Under the pieces are notes generated by a model. The model saw only the letters and a list, made by a program, of their open reading frames with translations. It did no database searches and was not told the DNA's origin. From Methanobacterium sp. UBA8 (lineage in GTDB: Archaea; Methanobacteriota; Methanobacteria; Methanobacteriales; Methanobacteriaceae), in assembly GCA_002509665.1 (NCBI GenBank), contig DADN01000248.1, positions 1 to 5,391 of the forward strand: a stretch of DNA of 5,391 bases, read 5' to 3'. This document shows positions 1 through 4,889 of the stretch, in pieces. The number at the start of each line of letters is the position of its first letter. The stretch's first letter is position 1. Position numbers and translations under genes: made by a program.

Positions 1-342
1 TGTATATTGGCCTCTAGGCAGCCACCCTGGAATATGAAAATAAGCATTACCAATAAAGCTTGTAGTTTCATTTTCTTGATAAACTTGGTTCGGTGGTCTA
101 AAATCATAAGTTGAATTACAAATATACATTTCTAACTTACCATGGGGGTAACTTGTACGCATGGAACTTACCATAAATAGCTCTGCTTTTATTTCTTTAC
201 TCCATCCATAGTTTGTAGTTATCTTTTCGTGACCATATTCTTGGTTATCAATAAAGATTTGTGTAGGACATTTAGCATATGCGGGTGCGCATGAAGCAAT
301 CATCATTACCAGAAGTAAAATAGATATCATTTTTTTGTTCAT
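1..342 (-). CDS. Secreted Ig-like-fold small protein, C-terminus cut by window edge
   Basis: Reading the minus strand from an ATG at 342 gives 114 codons open to position 1, so the 3' end lies outside the window. The product starts MNKKMISILLLVMMIASCAP and has a hydrophobic signal peptide, probably cut after the AYA at about residue 23. The mature part begins KCPTQIF. It keeps the pattern of the two neighbouring paralogs: a strand with WSKEIKAELF, then GKLEMYICN, then a strand ending GWLPRGQYT where the others have KGTYNL. I therefore read it as a third, diverged member of the same secreted family, probably one immunoglobulin-like beta-sandwich. It has at least three cysteines (residues 18, 25 and about 76), unlike its neighbours. 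The ribosome binding site is GGGGATGA on the minus strand at about 348-355. Its function is unknown; a surface or extracellular role is inferred from the signal peptide. The homology to the neighbours is by eye and moderate. Confidence 0.8.
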   Translation of the reverse strand, partial: MNKKMISILLLVMMIASCAPAYAKCPTQIFIDNQEYGHEKITTNYGWSKEIKAELFMVSSMRTSYPHGKLEMYICNSTYDFRPPNQVYQENETTSFIGNAYFHIPGWLPRGQYT

Positions 343-368
343 ATAACTCATCCCCAGCATATGTGCAT

Positions 369-395
369 TATAATGTAACATTTTAAAAATAAAGG
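369..395 (-). promoter_or_regulatory. Promoter and shared 17-nt element upstream of the partial secreted-protein gene
   Basis: On the minus strand an AT-rich TATA-like stretch (CCTTTATTTTT, about 386-395) is followed by TAAAATGTTACATTATA (369-385). The same 17 nt occur without change at 1405-1421 in front of the paralog pair. The T-rich stretch also lies just after the stop of the 407-850 gene, so it may serve as both terminator for that gene and TATA box for this one. Position relative to the TATA box puts the element around the transcription start. The TATA match is weak; the repeat itself is certain. Confidence 0.5.
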
Positions 396-406
396 GATTA
401 TGCGGC

Positions 407-850
407 TTAAACTACCTTGATTTTAGCTGTTGCATTACAAGGTTTTATTGACCAACCTCCTTTATATGTTACTAAAAGATTGTAATTACCCCTCTCGTTA
501 AGGGCCAATTCATTTGGACTAGCTATACAATTAAAATAGCTAGTATATGCTCCGTCTGACCATACTAAGTCTCCATTGGTCCCATTTGCATTTGCGTTGT
601 ACACGTAAAAATTTAAATAACGCAATGGTTGGTTCAACCATATAAGACCAGAACCGCCAGTGTCCCACCATCGCAATGCAAGTAATTTTGCATGCAATTG
701 TATACAAGTTCCAGCATTAATGATAATATCCTGTAGTGGGTTATAGTTAGGTCCTGTTATTTCTGAATCATCGGCTTCAGCATATATGGGTTGGGCTGCA
801 GAAAATACCATTACAACTATTAAAAATAATGGTAATAGTTTCATTTTCAT
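407..850 (-). CDS. Secreted Ig-like-fold protein, paralog 1 (147 aa)
   Basis: This small exported protein has no recognised enzymatic motif. Residues 1-24 are a signal peptide (MKMKLLPLFLIVVMVFSAAQ, then PIYA) with likely cleavage after YA. The rest reads as one beta-rich immunoglobulin-like domain. Visible elements are INAGTCIQLHAKL (44-56), RYLNFYVY (77-84), GTNGDLVWSD (90-99), GNYNLLVTY (121-129) and a last strand CNATAKIKVV (138-147). This order resembles the Ig-like repeats of methanobacterial adhesin-like proteins, but here only one copy is present. Cysteines are at 49, 108 and 138. I chose ATG 850 because it gives exactly the same start and length as the neighbour. A longer reading from TTG at 868 would place the start inside the ribosome binding site GGGGGAG (860-866). 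It lies 66 bp after the upstream paralog and is probably co-transcribed with it. Ligand and function are unknown. Confidence 0.88.
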   Translation of the reverse strand: MKMKLLPLFLIVVMVFSAAQPIYAEADDSEITGPNYNPLQDIIINAGTCIQLHAKLLALRWWDTGGSGLIWLNQPLRYLNFYVYNANANGTNGDLVWSDGAYTSYFNCIASPNELALNERGNYNLLVTYKGGWSIKPCNATAKIKVV

Positions 851-886
851 TTTGGTTTTCTCCCCCAAAATTATGGATTATTTTAA

Positions 887-904
887 ATTTATTTAAAAAT
901 AAAT
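887..904. repeat. Intergenic inverted repeat between the two paralogs
   Basis: ATTTATTT (887-894) and AAATAAAT (897-904) form a perfect 8-bp inverted repeat with a 2-nt spacer in the 66-bp gap between the paralogs. On the minus strand it follows the stop of the first gene after 12 nt and contains a T-run, so it may be a weak processing or termination site inside the operon. It is pure A/T, so chance is a real alternative. Confidence 0.4.
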
Positions 905-916
905 GGATTATGTGGC

Positions 917-1360
917 CTAAACCACATTAATTTTAGCTGTTGCACTGCAGTGTTTTAGTTTCCCTTCATATTTTACTACCAGGTTGTAAGTGCCCTTTTC
1001 GTTAAGGGTAAATTCATCTGGATTGGCGTTAGCTGTGAAAAAATTAGTTATTGCTGTATCTGACCATACTAAGTCCCCGTTAGTCCCATCTGCATTTGAT
1101 TTATACACGTTAAAATCTAAATAACGACATATTTGAGGGATCCATTGGGCTTTCGCAGAATCAACAGTGTACCAGTACCAGTATAATCTTGCCTGTAGTT
1201 CTATAGAATCTCCAGCATTAACGGTTATATCTTTTAGTGGTTCACCGTTTTTCATTGCTATTTTTGTATCTTCTAACTGAGGGTTACCAGCAAATATGGG
1301 CTGGGCTACAGAAAATACCATTACAGCCATCAGAAATAATGGCAGTAGTTTCATTTTCAT
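917..1360 (-). CDS. Secreted Ig-like-fold protein, paralog 2 (147 aa)
   Basis: This is the first gene of the paralog pair, the same length as its neighbour (147 aa). The signal peptide covers residues 1-24 (MKMKLLPLFLMAVMVFSVAQ, then PIFA), giving a mature N-terminus GNPQLED. The domain pattern is ITVNAGDSIELQARLYWYWY (45-64), RYLDFNVY (79-86), GTNGDLVWSD (92-101), KGTYNLVVKY (122-131) and CSATAKINVV (138-147). This fits one Ig-like beta-sandwich and is clearly homologous to the 407-850 product over its full length. Cysteine 138 is shared; C78 is its own. A strong ribosome binding site GGGGAGG (1369-1375) lies 8 nt before ATG 1360. The WYWYT and AQWIPQ stretch is rich in aromatics and is the region most different between the copies, so it is the likely ligand-facing loop (inference). 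It is expected at the cell surface or secreted; no specific function can be assigned. Confidence 0.9.
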   Translation of the reverse strand: MKMKLLPLFLMAVMVFSVAQPIFAGNPQLEDTKIAMKNGEPLKDITVNAGDSIELQARLYWYWYTVDSAKAQWIPQICRYLDFNVYKSNADGTNGDLVWSDTAITNFFTANANPDEFTLNEKGTYNLVVKYEGKLKHCSATAKINVV

Positions 1361-1368
1361 TTTATTTT

Positions 1369-1375
1369 CCTCCCC
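1369..1375 (-). promoter_or_regulatory. Ribosome binding site of the secreted paralog 2
   Basis: GGGGAGG on the minus strand lies 8 nt before the ATG at 1360. It matches the GGGGGAG before the 407-850 gene and so fixes the equivalent start in both copies. Confidence 0.7.
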
Positions 1376-1404
1376 TTAAACTTTAAAATTTTACATTTCT
1401 AAAG

Positions 1405-1435
1405 TATAATGTAACATTTTAACTATATAAATATT
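1405..1435 (-). promoter_or_regulatory. Promoter module of the secreted paralog pair, shared with the 4836-4866 module
   Basis: On the minus strand this reads AATATTTATATAG then TTAAAATGTTACATTATA. A canonical archaeal TATA box TTTATATA sits about 25 nt before the TTACATTATA segment, which is where transcription should start. The leader before ATG 1360 would then be roughly 45 nt. The 31-bp block differs at only three positions from 4836-4866 in front of the plus-strand small membrane protein gene, and its 17-nt half is repeated exactly at 369-385. The TATA core is nearly symmetric, so it could also fire to the right. Confidence 0.65.
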
Positions 1436-1633
1436 ACTATATTACATTAGATGTGGCATATAATTATATAATAACGTTTAAATTAAAAATCTAAGTATAT
1501 AAAATTACTCATAAAAGACAGTGAGCAGTTACAAAGTCTCTTTAATCGAATTACAAAATTTAAGCAGGATAATTAGATCGTGAAAACCAAAAGTTTAGTA
1601 TTTATAAGACAAAAGTGCAATTTGGTATAAAAT

Positions 1634-1657
1634 TAATATTTTCTAATATTATTTTTT
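1634..1657 (+). terminator. Hairpin plus T6, plus-strand terminator-like
   Basis: A perfect 7-bp stem (1634-1640 with 1645-1651) and 4-nt loop are followed directly by TTTTTT (1652-1657). The orientation fits a transcript running right from near 1440. The stem is all A/T. Confidence 0.4.
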
Positions 1658-1675
1658 AAAGCTCATTGAGCTTTA
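1657..1675. repeat. 8-bp perfect hairpin with 3-nt loop
   Basis: TAAAGCTC and GAGCTTTA are perfectly complementary around ATT. This is the only one of the three hairpins here with G/C pairs in the stem (three of eight), so it is the least likely to be chance. It lies about 40 bp beyond the stop of the SpoIIM-family gene. Confidence 0.55.
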
Positions 1676-1690
1676 TATTCATTTGTTTTG

Positions 1691-1715
1691 TCATTTTGAT
1701 AAATGATATTTTTTT
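1691..1715 (+). terminator. Hairpin plus T7, plus-strand terminator-like
   Basis: TCATTT (1691-1696) and AAATGA (1701-1706) form a 6-bp stem followed by TATTTTTTT. It just overlaps the last codon of the minus-strand gene that ends at 1714. Read on the plus strand it would stop a transcript before it runs antisense into that gene. Confidence 0.4.
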
Positions 1716-2397
1716 AGTAATTTTCAACTAATGCATGGTGGAGATTTGATCCTGTAATATAATTTCCAATGGATATTGAAAAGTTAGCTTCGATAATTGC
1801 TGCAATAAAAGTTAGGACAATTCCAATTACAAATAATGTCAAAGAATCCTTCAACTCCCAATAGTTATCTATAGGTGTATCCTTGCTAATGTTCCAGAGA
1901 TAATTGAAAACCGCACTTGCAAGTCTGAATCCTGCAGTACATGATATAATAAGGCCTGGAATTTCAAATATACCGTGAGGTAAAGTATAAATAATAAAAT
2001 CTAGAGGATTGCTAATTCCGTAATTATTAAGGACACCTCCGTGCATGAAATATCCTACAAAAGACCCATAAATGAATCCATTGCCAGCTAATACCAGTGC
2101 GGGAATTATCCCTATTATTCCTCCTACATATGTTATGAATATAGATCTAAGATTATGCAAGAAAATTGAGAATGTATTTATTTTAACATTCATTCCTTGA
2201 ATTAGATTAATTAAACTTGTCAGAAAAGATTCAATAATATCTGGAAAAAAATAACCCATTAACACTCCAATAATTAAAAGTAAAAAGTATATGCTTACTG
2301 AAAGGATCAGAAGCTTTTTATTTCGATTATAAAGGCCTAAGAAAAACTCACTGTATTTTCCATGAAAATTATTATCTAAAAAGGTTATTCTGGACAT
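1714..2397 (-). CDS. SpoIIM/DUF95-family integral membrane protein (227 aa)
   Basis: This is a polytopic membrane protein of the stage II sporulation protein M family (DUF95). Hydrophobic segments lie near residues 28-50, 85-103, 105-118, 132-158 and 185-203, giving about five helices. Family hallmarks are HNLR (81-84) before the second helix, LPHGIFEIPG (139-148) with the conserved H, E and PG, the following CTAGFRLA, and IEA (202-204) at the end of the last helix. In endospore-forming bacteria SpoIIM works with SpoIID and SpoIIP in engulfment. Archaea do not sporulate, so the family name does not describe the job here; archaeal members have no settled function, and a role in envelope or membrane remodelling is only inference. 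ATG 2397 gives a normal N-terminus (MSRITFLDNN) with a short soluble part before helix 1. Its ribosome binding site is weak (TGATG near 2403). It is a single-gene unit. Confidence 0.88.
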   Translation of the reverse strand: MSRITFLDNNFHGKYSEFFLGLYNRNKKLLILSVSIYFLLLIIGVLMGYFFPDIIESFLTSLINLIQGMNVKINTFSIFLHNLRSIFITYVGGIIGIIPALVLAGNGFIYGSFVGYFMHGGVLNNYGISNPLDFIIYTLPHGIFEIPGLIISCTAGFRLASAVFNYLWNISKDTPIDNYWELKDSLTLFVIGIVLTFIAAIIEANFSISIGNYITGSNLHHALVENY

Positions 2398-2462
2398 ATT
2401 AACATCATTTCCCTACCACTTTTTCATAAGCTGTTTTTCAAATAGTGTATGCTTAAATTTGG

Positions 2463-2478
2463 CATTTATATTAATGCT
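2463..2478 (-). promoter_or_regulatory. Candidate promoter or operator of the SpoIIM-family gene
   Basis: On the minus strand GCATTAATATAAATGC contains a TATA-like core (TAATATAAA) inside an imperfect palindrome with perfect GCATT/AATGC arms. A start about 25 nt downstream would give a leader of roughly 40 nt before ATG 2397. The palindrome over the TATA region could be a repressor site, but this is weak evidence. Confidence 0.35.
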
Positions 2479-2584
2479 GTTTTATTACAATCCTATAAAT
2501 AGATTAGTAATTAAAATGAGTTTTGAAATAACTATATTTAGACAAGTTTAAAAAAAAATAAGGGATTGTATCTACTGAGTTCTG

Positions 2585-2592
2585 TTATATTT
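2585..2592 (+). promoter_or_regulatory. Candidate TATA box of the 85-aa protein gene
   Basis: TTATATTT is the best TATA-like match in the 290-bp gap between the divergent genes. A start about 25 nt downstream would give a leader of about 80 nt before ATG 2692. I see nothing else supported in 2479-2680 apart from A-runs. Confidence 0.3.
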
Positions 2593-2691
2593 TGTAATTT
2601 TTTGAAGATGGAGAAAGCTTTTATTGGAAGTAACTAATAGGAGTTTAAGAGAGTATTTGATATGTGGGTAAAAAGGAAAATCGGTGGTTAA

Positions 2692-2949
2692 ATGGAAAAT
2701 TATGCTTTAAAGAAGGAATATACTGGAATATTAAATATTTCATTAAAACCGGGAGATAATATAACGTCTGAAGATAAGGAGAGACTAAAAGATCAGATTA
2801 AGGGTCAGACTGTTGATATGTGTGGAACCAGTTATGTTATTGTAGATTCATGGATTGATGGTGAGGATATTGGGTATAAAGCTGTTATAAACGATTTTAA
2901 TAAAGATAAATCAAAAGAGGATACTTTTTTGATAAATAATATAGAATAA
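2692..2949 (+). CDS. Orphan acidic hypothetical protein (85 aa)
   Basis: I do not recognise this protein. It is soluble, acidic and lysine-rich, without signal peptide or membrane helix. Predicted from the sequence: a beta strand YTGILNISLKP (10-20), a charged helix SEDKERLKDQIKG (26-38), strands around VDMCGTSYVIVDSWI (41-55) and GYKAVINDF (61-69), and a polar tail rich in D, K and E. This looks like a small alpha/beta fold with a single cysteine (44). The start is well supported by GGTGG at 2683-2687, four nt before the ATG, which matches the archaeal anti-Shine-Dalgarno. It stands alone, divergent from the SpoIIM-family gene with a gap of about 290 bp. T-runs that could end the transcript lie at 3081-3092. 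Its small size and lack of a known family make it a lineage-restricted candidate; coding is likely because of the ribosome binding site and clean amino-acid composition. Confidence 0.7.
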   Translation: MENYALKKEYTGILNISLKPGDNITSEDKERLKDQIKGQTVDMCGTSYVIVDSWIDGEDIGYKAVINDFNKDKSKEDTFLINNIE

Positions 2950-3080
2950 ATTATTGAATGTATTGAATTATAGATATATGGCGAATTCATTGCATCCAAA
3001 ATAATAAGAAATAATTTTATACTTCATTAATTTAGATATATCTTTTACACCCATTATACGTGAAATAAGGGGTATTTTAC

Positions 3081-3092
3081 TTTTATTTTTTT
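3081..3092 (+). terminator. T-tract terminator, downstream of the 85-aa gene
   Basis: TTTTATTTTTTT is a typical archaeal oligo-T transcript end. It is 131 nt after the stop at 2949 with no better T-run nearer. It begins a segment (3075-3128) that resembles 3793-3840 and 5043-5101. Confidence 0.45.
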
Positions 3093-3349
3093 AAATAAGC
3101 TTTGAATGAGGATTATACTTATATTTGGCATATTTTATTAATTGTTATGTGATGAGATAATGAAATATTTGTTATATTAAGATAACAATGAGCAGTTGGA
3201 TGGTGATCAACTTACCTGAACATATTAAAAATAATAGAATAAAGTTTCTATTAATATAACCATACTATAGTTAATAAAATTATATATAAAGCCTGTATTA
3301 CTCTTTATATCTTAAACTTTATATGTATGGCCGTACAATAATTAATCTG

Positions 3350-3373
3350 GGTCAATATCTAAAGTTATTGATC
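3350..3373 (+). ncRNA. Hairpin in a possible small RNA or leader
   Basis: GGTCAATA (3350-3357) and TATTGATC (3366-3373) can pair over 8 positions in RNA, one of them G-U, with an 8-nt loop. A TATA box CTTTATAT lies at 3317-3324, so a start near 3345 is expected just before the stem. A T-run (ATTTTTAT) follows at about 3379. Whether this is a stand-alone RNA or part of the leader of the zinc-ribbon gene cannot be told from sequence. Confidence 0.3.
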
Positions 3374-3443
3374 TGATCCCATTTTTATCTTGTTAGACAA
3401 ATTAGTTGATTGGATATTAATCCTTTTAATGCCCAAGTACGTC

Positions 3444-3452
3444 GTAATTTAT
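3444..3452 (+). promoter_or_regulatory. Candidate TATA box of the zinc-ribbon microprotein gene
   Basis: GTAATTTAT is the nearest TATA-like stretch, putting a start around 3475 and a leader of about 22 nt. It is a weak match; the stronger boxes upstream at 3281-3324 are alternatives with a longer leader. Confidence 0.3.
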
Positions 3453-3497
3453 CTAATTTTGAATTAAAAACGTGTTAACAAAAGTAGAGGTGAAAGA

Positions 3498-3656
3498 ATG
3501 ACAATATATGTTCAAGAAACAGGTTCTGATACCTGGCACTGGTGTATGAACTGTTCTAAATTCCCAACAAGTATAACTAAAACAAGAACTACTCGACCAA
3601 CAGAGGATCTTTGTGAGGAGTGTGAAGCTAAAGAAAAGAGTGGTAACTGTCCTTAA
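3498..3656 (+). CDS. Zinc-ribbon-like microprotein (52 aa)
   Basis: The product has two Cys pairs, CMNC (16-19) and CEEC (39-42), about 20 residues apart, the layout of a one-zinc ribbon. A fifth cysteine (51) lies in the tail. The N-terminal part GSDTWHWCMNCSKFPT is distinctive: an aromatic WHW leads directly into the first knuckle. Similar WHWC..C small proteins are, to my memory, widespread as uncharacterised proteins in prokaryotes. The linker (TSITKTRTTRPT) is basic and threonine-rich, while the second knuckle and tail are acidic. It is cytoplasmic with no membrane segment. Binding to nucleic acid or a partner protein is possible but not shown. The start is well fixed: GAGGTGA at 3487-3493, four nt before the ATG, is near-ideal and suggests high expression. 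The gene stands alone between long non-coding stretches. It is easily missed by size-limited gene finding. Confidence 0.85.
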   Translation: MTIYVQETGSDTWHWCMNCSKFPTSITKTRTTRPTEDLCEECEAKEKSGNCP

Positions 3657-3673
3657 TTCCTTTTTTTAAGGAT
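3657..3673 (+). terminator. T-tract terminator of the zinc-ribbon gene
   Basis: Directly after the stop codon the sequence CCTTTTTTTAAGG gives a run of seven T within short complementary ends. This is a typical archaeal transcript end immediately behind the gene. Confidence 0.6.
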
Positions 3674-3983
3674 TTATACTTCTAAACTATAAGTATGGGA
3701 TATAAAACAAATTTTTTCTATTATATCGACATGGCGGCTAAGCTAGTTGCAAATAATGTAAATATGGTATTTAAATTTTAAGTTCTGTTTTTAAATTACC
3801 CTATTTTTGAGATAAGCTTTGTATGGGTATTTATAATTAGAAATCTATCACTGTTATGATATGATTCTTTTTATTTTACTTTAAAGCGATAAATCTATTT
3901 TAAAAATGAGCCTTTTACTGAAATCTGGTTTTAAAGTATTTTACATGTCAAAAATTAATATTGTTTGTAAGTTTTATGAGAGT
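3674..3983. other. Gene-free AT-rich stretch between the microprotein and mtxX
   Basis: No supported gene is seen. A 16-codon frame starting ATGGCGGC near 3732 lacks a ribosome binding site. The stretch contains a copy of a T-rich segment (3793-3840, with ATAAGCTTTG at 3812-3821) also seen at 3075-3128. An A-run at 3950-3954 reads as T5 on the minus strand and is the likely transcript end of mtxX. Confidence 0.5.
3950..3954 (-). terminator. Likely mtxX transcript end
   Basis: On the minus strand AATATTAATTTTTG gives five T about 30 nt after the mtxX stop codon. It is a short oligo-T signal, sufficient in archaea but not strong. Confidence 0.4.
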
Positions 3984-4682
3984 TTACGTATGTTTTAGCT
4001 TTGCTAGATAATTGGAAAGCTCTAAAGCTCGTTTATACCCTTCTACGGTTTGTGATCTTGATGTGTCTATGAAGATTTCATCCATTCCAAGTGACACTGC
4101 GCCATAACTTTTGGTCATGCCCAGGAATACGAGAGATCTAAAGATTAGATTTCCAGAAATTCCATCTGGTGCTAAAATGATGTTTGCATTATCTTGGATG
4201 GCATCATCTAGAAGGTACTCTTTTATGAAAAATTTATTTTTAACCTTTTCTACCAGATCTACACTTTCTTCAATAAAATAATCAACTTTTGGGTTTATAC
4301 CAAGAGTTTCGGGCCTCGTACCTGAAATTACGTCGATTTTAGGTTCAATACCTAATTTCGATAAAAATTCTGTCCCTAATTCTATAATTTTTAGTTTATC
4401 CTGCAGGTCGTTTGCTTCGTAAACTCCAACAGGGGCTAAAAGGAATTTGTGGTTATTTAATTCTAAAAGAGAAGCTCTATAAATTTTTTGAATATATTCT
4501 TTTCTTAAATAACTCAAAATTTTTGTAGAGCTTAAAGATCCTCTAACTGCTCCGTCTACATTCTTGTTTAACAGCATGCTGCTCAATTCTTCTTCAGATT
4601 CTGTTAAAATGACTTCAAAATCAACATCTGCGGCGGCTTCTACAATATTTTTGTTTTTTCCAAGACCTGCTGCAATTTTCAT
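3984..4682 (-). CDS. mtxX: Methanogenesis marker protein 4, MtxX family
   Basis: The product (232 aa) matches the methanogen-specific MtxX / methanogenesis marker 4 family, which is distantly related to phosphate acetyl/butyryl transferases. Motifs seen: MKIAAGLGKNKNI (1-13), DGAVRGSLSS (43-52), FLLAPVGVYEA (80-90), SGTRPETLG (120-128), and a glycine-rich C-terminal block NIILAPDGISGN (157-168) followed by LIFRSLVFLG (169-178) and YGAVSLGM (183-190). Family members occur in methanogens and are linked by distribution, and in some species by location, to methyltransferase genes. The biochemical role is unknown, and no acyltransferase activity can be claimed. Length is typical and the frame is intact. 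I prefer ATG 4682 (MKIAAG). A GTG three codons upstream (4691, giving MVKMKI) is possible, since GGTAAT precedes it. No methyltransferase or methanogenesis gene is next to it here. It is divergent from the small membrane protein gene. Confidence 0.88.
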   Translation of the reverse strand: MKIAAGLGKNKNIVEAAADVDFEVILTESEEELSSMLLNKNVDGAVRGSLSSTKILSYLRKEYIQKIYRASLLELNNHKFLLAPVGVYEANDLQDKLKIIELGTEFLSKLGIEPKIDVISGTRPETLGINPKVDYFIEESVDLVEKVKNKFFIKEYLLDDAIQDNANIILAPDGISGNLIFRSLVFLGMTKSYGAVSLGMDEIFIDTSRSQTVEGYKRALELSNYLAKLKHT

Positions 4683-4712
4683 TTTGACCACTTCATTACC
4701 TTAATTTTAATC

Positions 4713-4720
4713 TAAATAAA
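4713..4720 (-). promoter_or_regulatory. Candidate TATA box of mtxX
   Basis: TTTATTTA on the minus strand is about 25 nt before 4691, so the transcript would have almost no leader. With such a short leader the ATG at 4682 would still keep the GTGGTC stretch as a weak ribosome binding site. Confidence 0.4.
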
Positions 4721-4747
4721 TTTTCCAATTTAGAGATTCATTTTTAG

Positions 4748-4850
4748 GTAGAATTAATAAGCTTAAGTTAAAAGGGGGGATAAAAAAACAAATATTATTA
4801 TTTCCCCTTAGTGGAGTGATCCGTTCCACATAATGTATAATGTAAAAGTT
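4748..4850 (+). repeat. Upstream block A: hairpin plus promoter element, first of two diverged direct copies
   Basis: This block is homologous to 5285-5391. Shared landmarks in order are GTAGAAT, TTAAGTTAAAA, a G-rich arm, a C-rich complementary arm ending CTTAG, GTGAT, and TATAATGTAAAAGTT. The C-rich arm and the TATAATG are the same distance apart (32 nt) in both copies. The stem is AAGGGG (4772-4777) with CCCCTT (4804-4809). A second small stem GTGGA/TCCAC (about 4811-4829) surrounds GTGATCC and is less clear in the other copy. It lies just upstream of the small membrane protein gene. Confidence 0.7.
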
Positions 4851-4866
4851 TAAATATATAAATATT
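4836..4866 (+). promoter_or_regulatory. Promoter module of the Thr-rich membrane protein gene
   Basis: TATAATGTAAAAGTTTAA leads into TATATAAATATT, a strong archaeal TATA region. Start of transcription about 25 nt downstream falls near 4880, leaving a very short leader that still holds GGTGAT. The whole 31 bp matches 1405-1435 with three differences. TATAATG here directly follows another ATAATGT, making a tandem heptamer ATAATGTATAATGT (4830-4843). Confidence 0.6.
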
Positions 4867-4889
4867 TGGATATATTGTTGGTGATGATT

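Larger units (their letters stand above)
1436..1713. other. Gene-free stretch with three hairpins and plus-strand T-tracts
   Basis: No open frame over 20 codons with a ribosome binding site is visible on either strand. The right half holds three hairpins. The first is TAATATT-ttct-AATATTA (1634-1651) followed by six T. The second is TAAAGCTC-att-GAGCTTTA (1657-1675). The third is TCATTT-tgat-AAATGA (1691-1706) followed by TATTTTTTT. The T-tracts follow the stems on the plus strand, although both flanking genes are on the minus strand. The minus-strand end of the SpoIIM-family transcript could be a T-run at about 1579-1590. Confidence 0.5.
2950..3497. other. Long AT-rich intergenic stretch, possible small RNA locus
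   Basis: This 548-bp stretch has no convincing gene. The best small frame is a 23-aa one at 3188-3259 without a ribosome binding site. It holds a strong T-tract at 3081-3092, an 8-bp inverted repeat ATTGTTAT/ATAACAAT (3141-3148 and 3182-3189), a TATATATAAA box (3281-3290), two CTTTATAT boxes (3303-3310 and 3317-3324), a hairpin at 3350-3373 and a T-run near 3380. The boxes and hairpin together could be an unannotated RNA or a long leader for the 3498 gene. Confidence 0.45.

Noticed and set aside
851..868. Upstream TTG start at 868 for the 407-850 gene, adding MGEKTK
   Set aside because: The added codons overlap the ribosome binding site GGGGGAG, and ATG 850 gives the same start and length as the tandem paralog.
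3188..3259. A 23-codon plus-strand frame starting MSSWMVINLPEH
   Set aside because: No ribosome binding site before the ATG. A perfect GGTGATC at 3200-3206 is inside the frame and has no start codon at the right distance.
3732..3782. A 16-codon plus-strand frame starting MAAKLVANN as a gene remnant
   Set aside because: Too short, without a ribosome binding site or recognisable similarity to a neighbour.
4811..4829. GGATCACTCC on the minus strand resembling the 3' end of 16S rRNA
   Set aside because: The match is only about seven contiguous bases and is not kept fully in block B. It is explained as part of the GTGGA/TCCAC stem.
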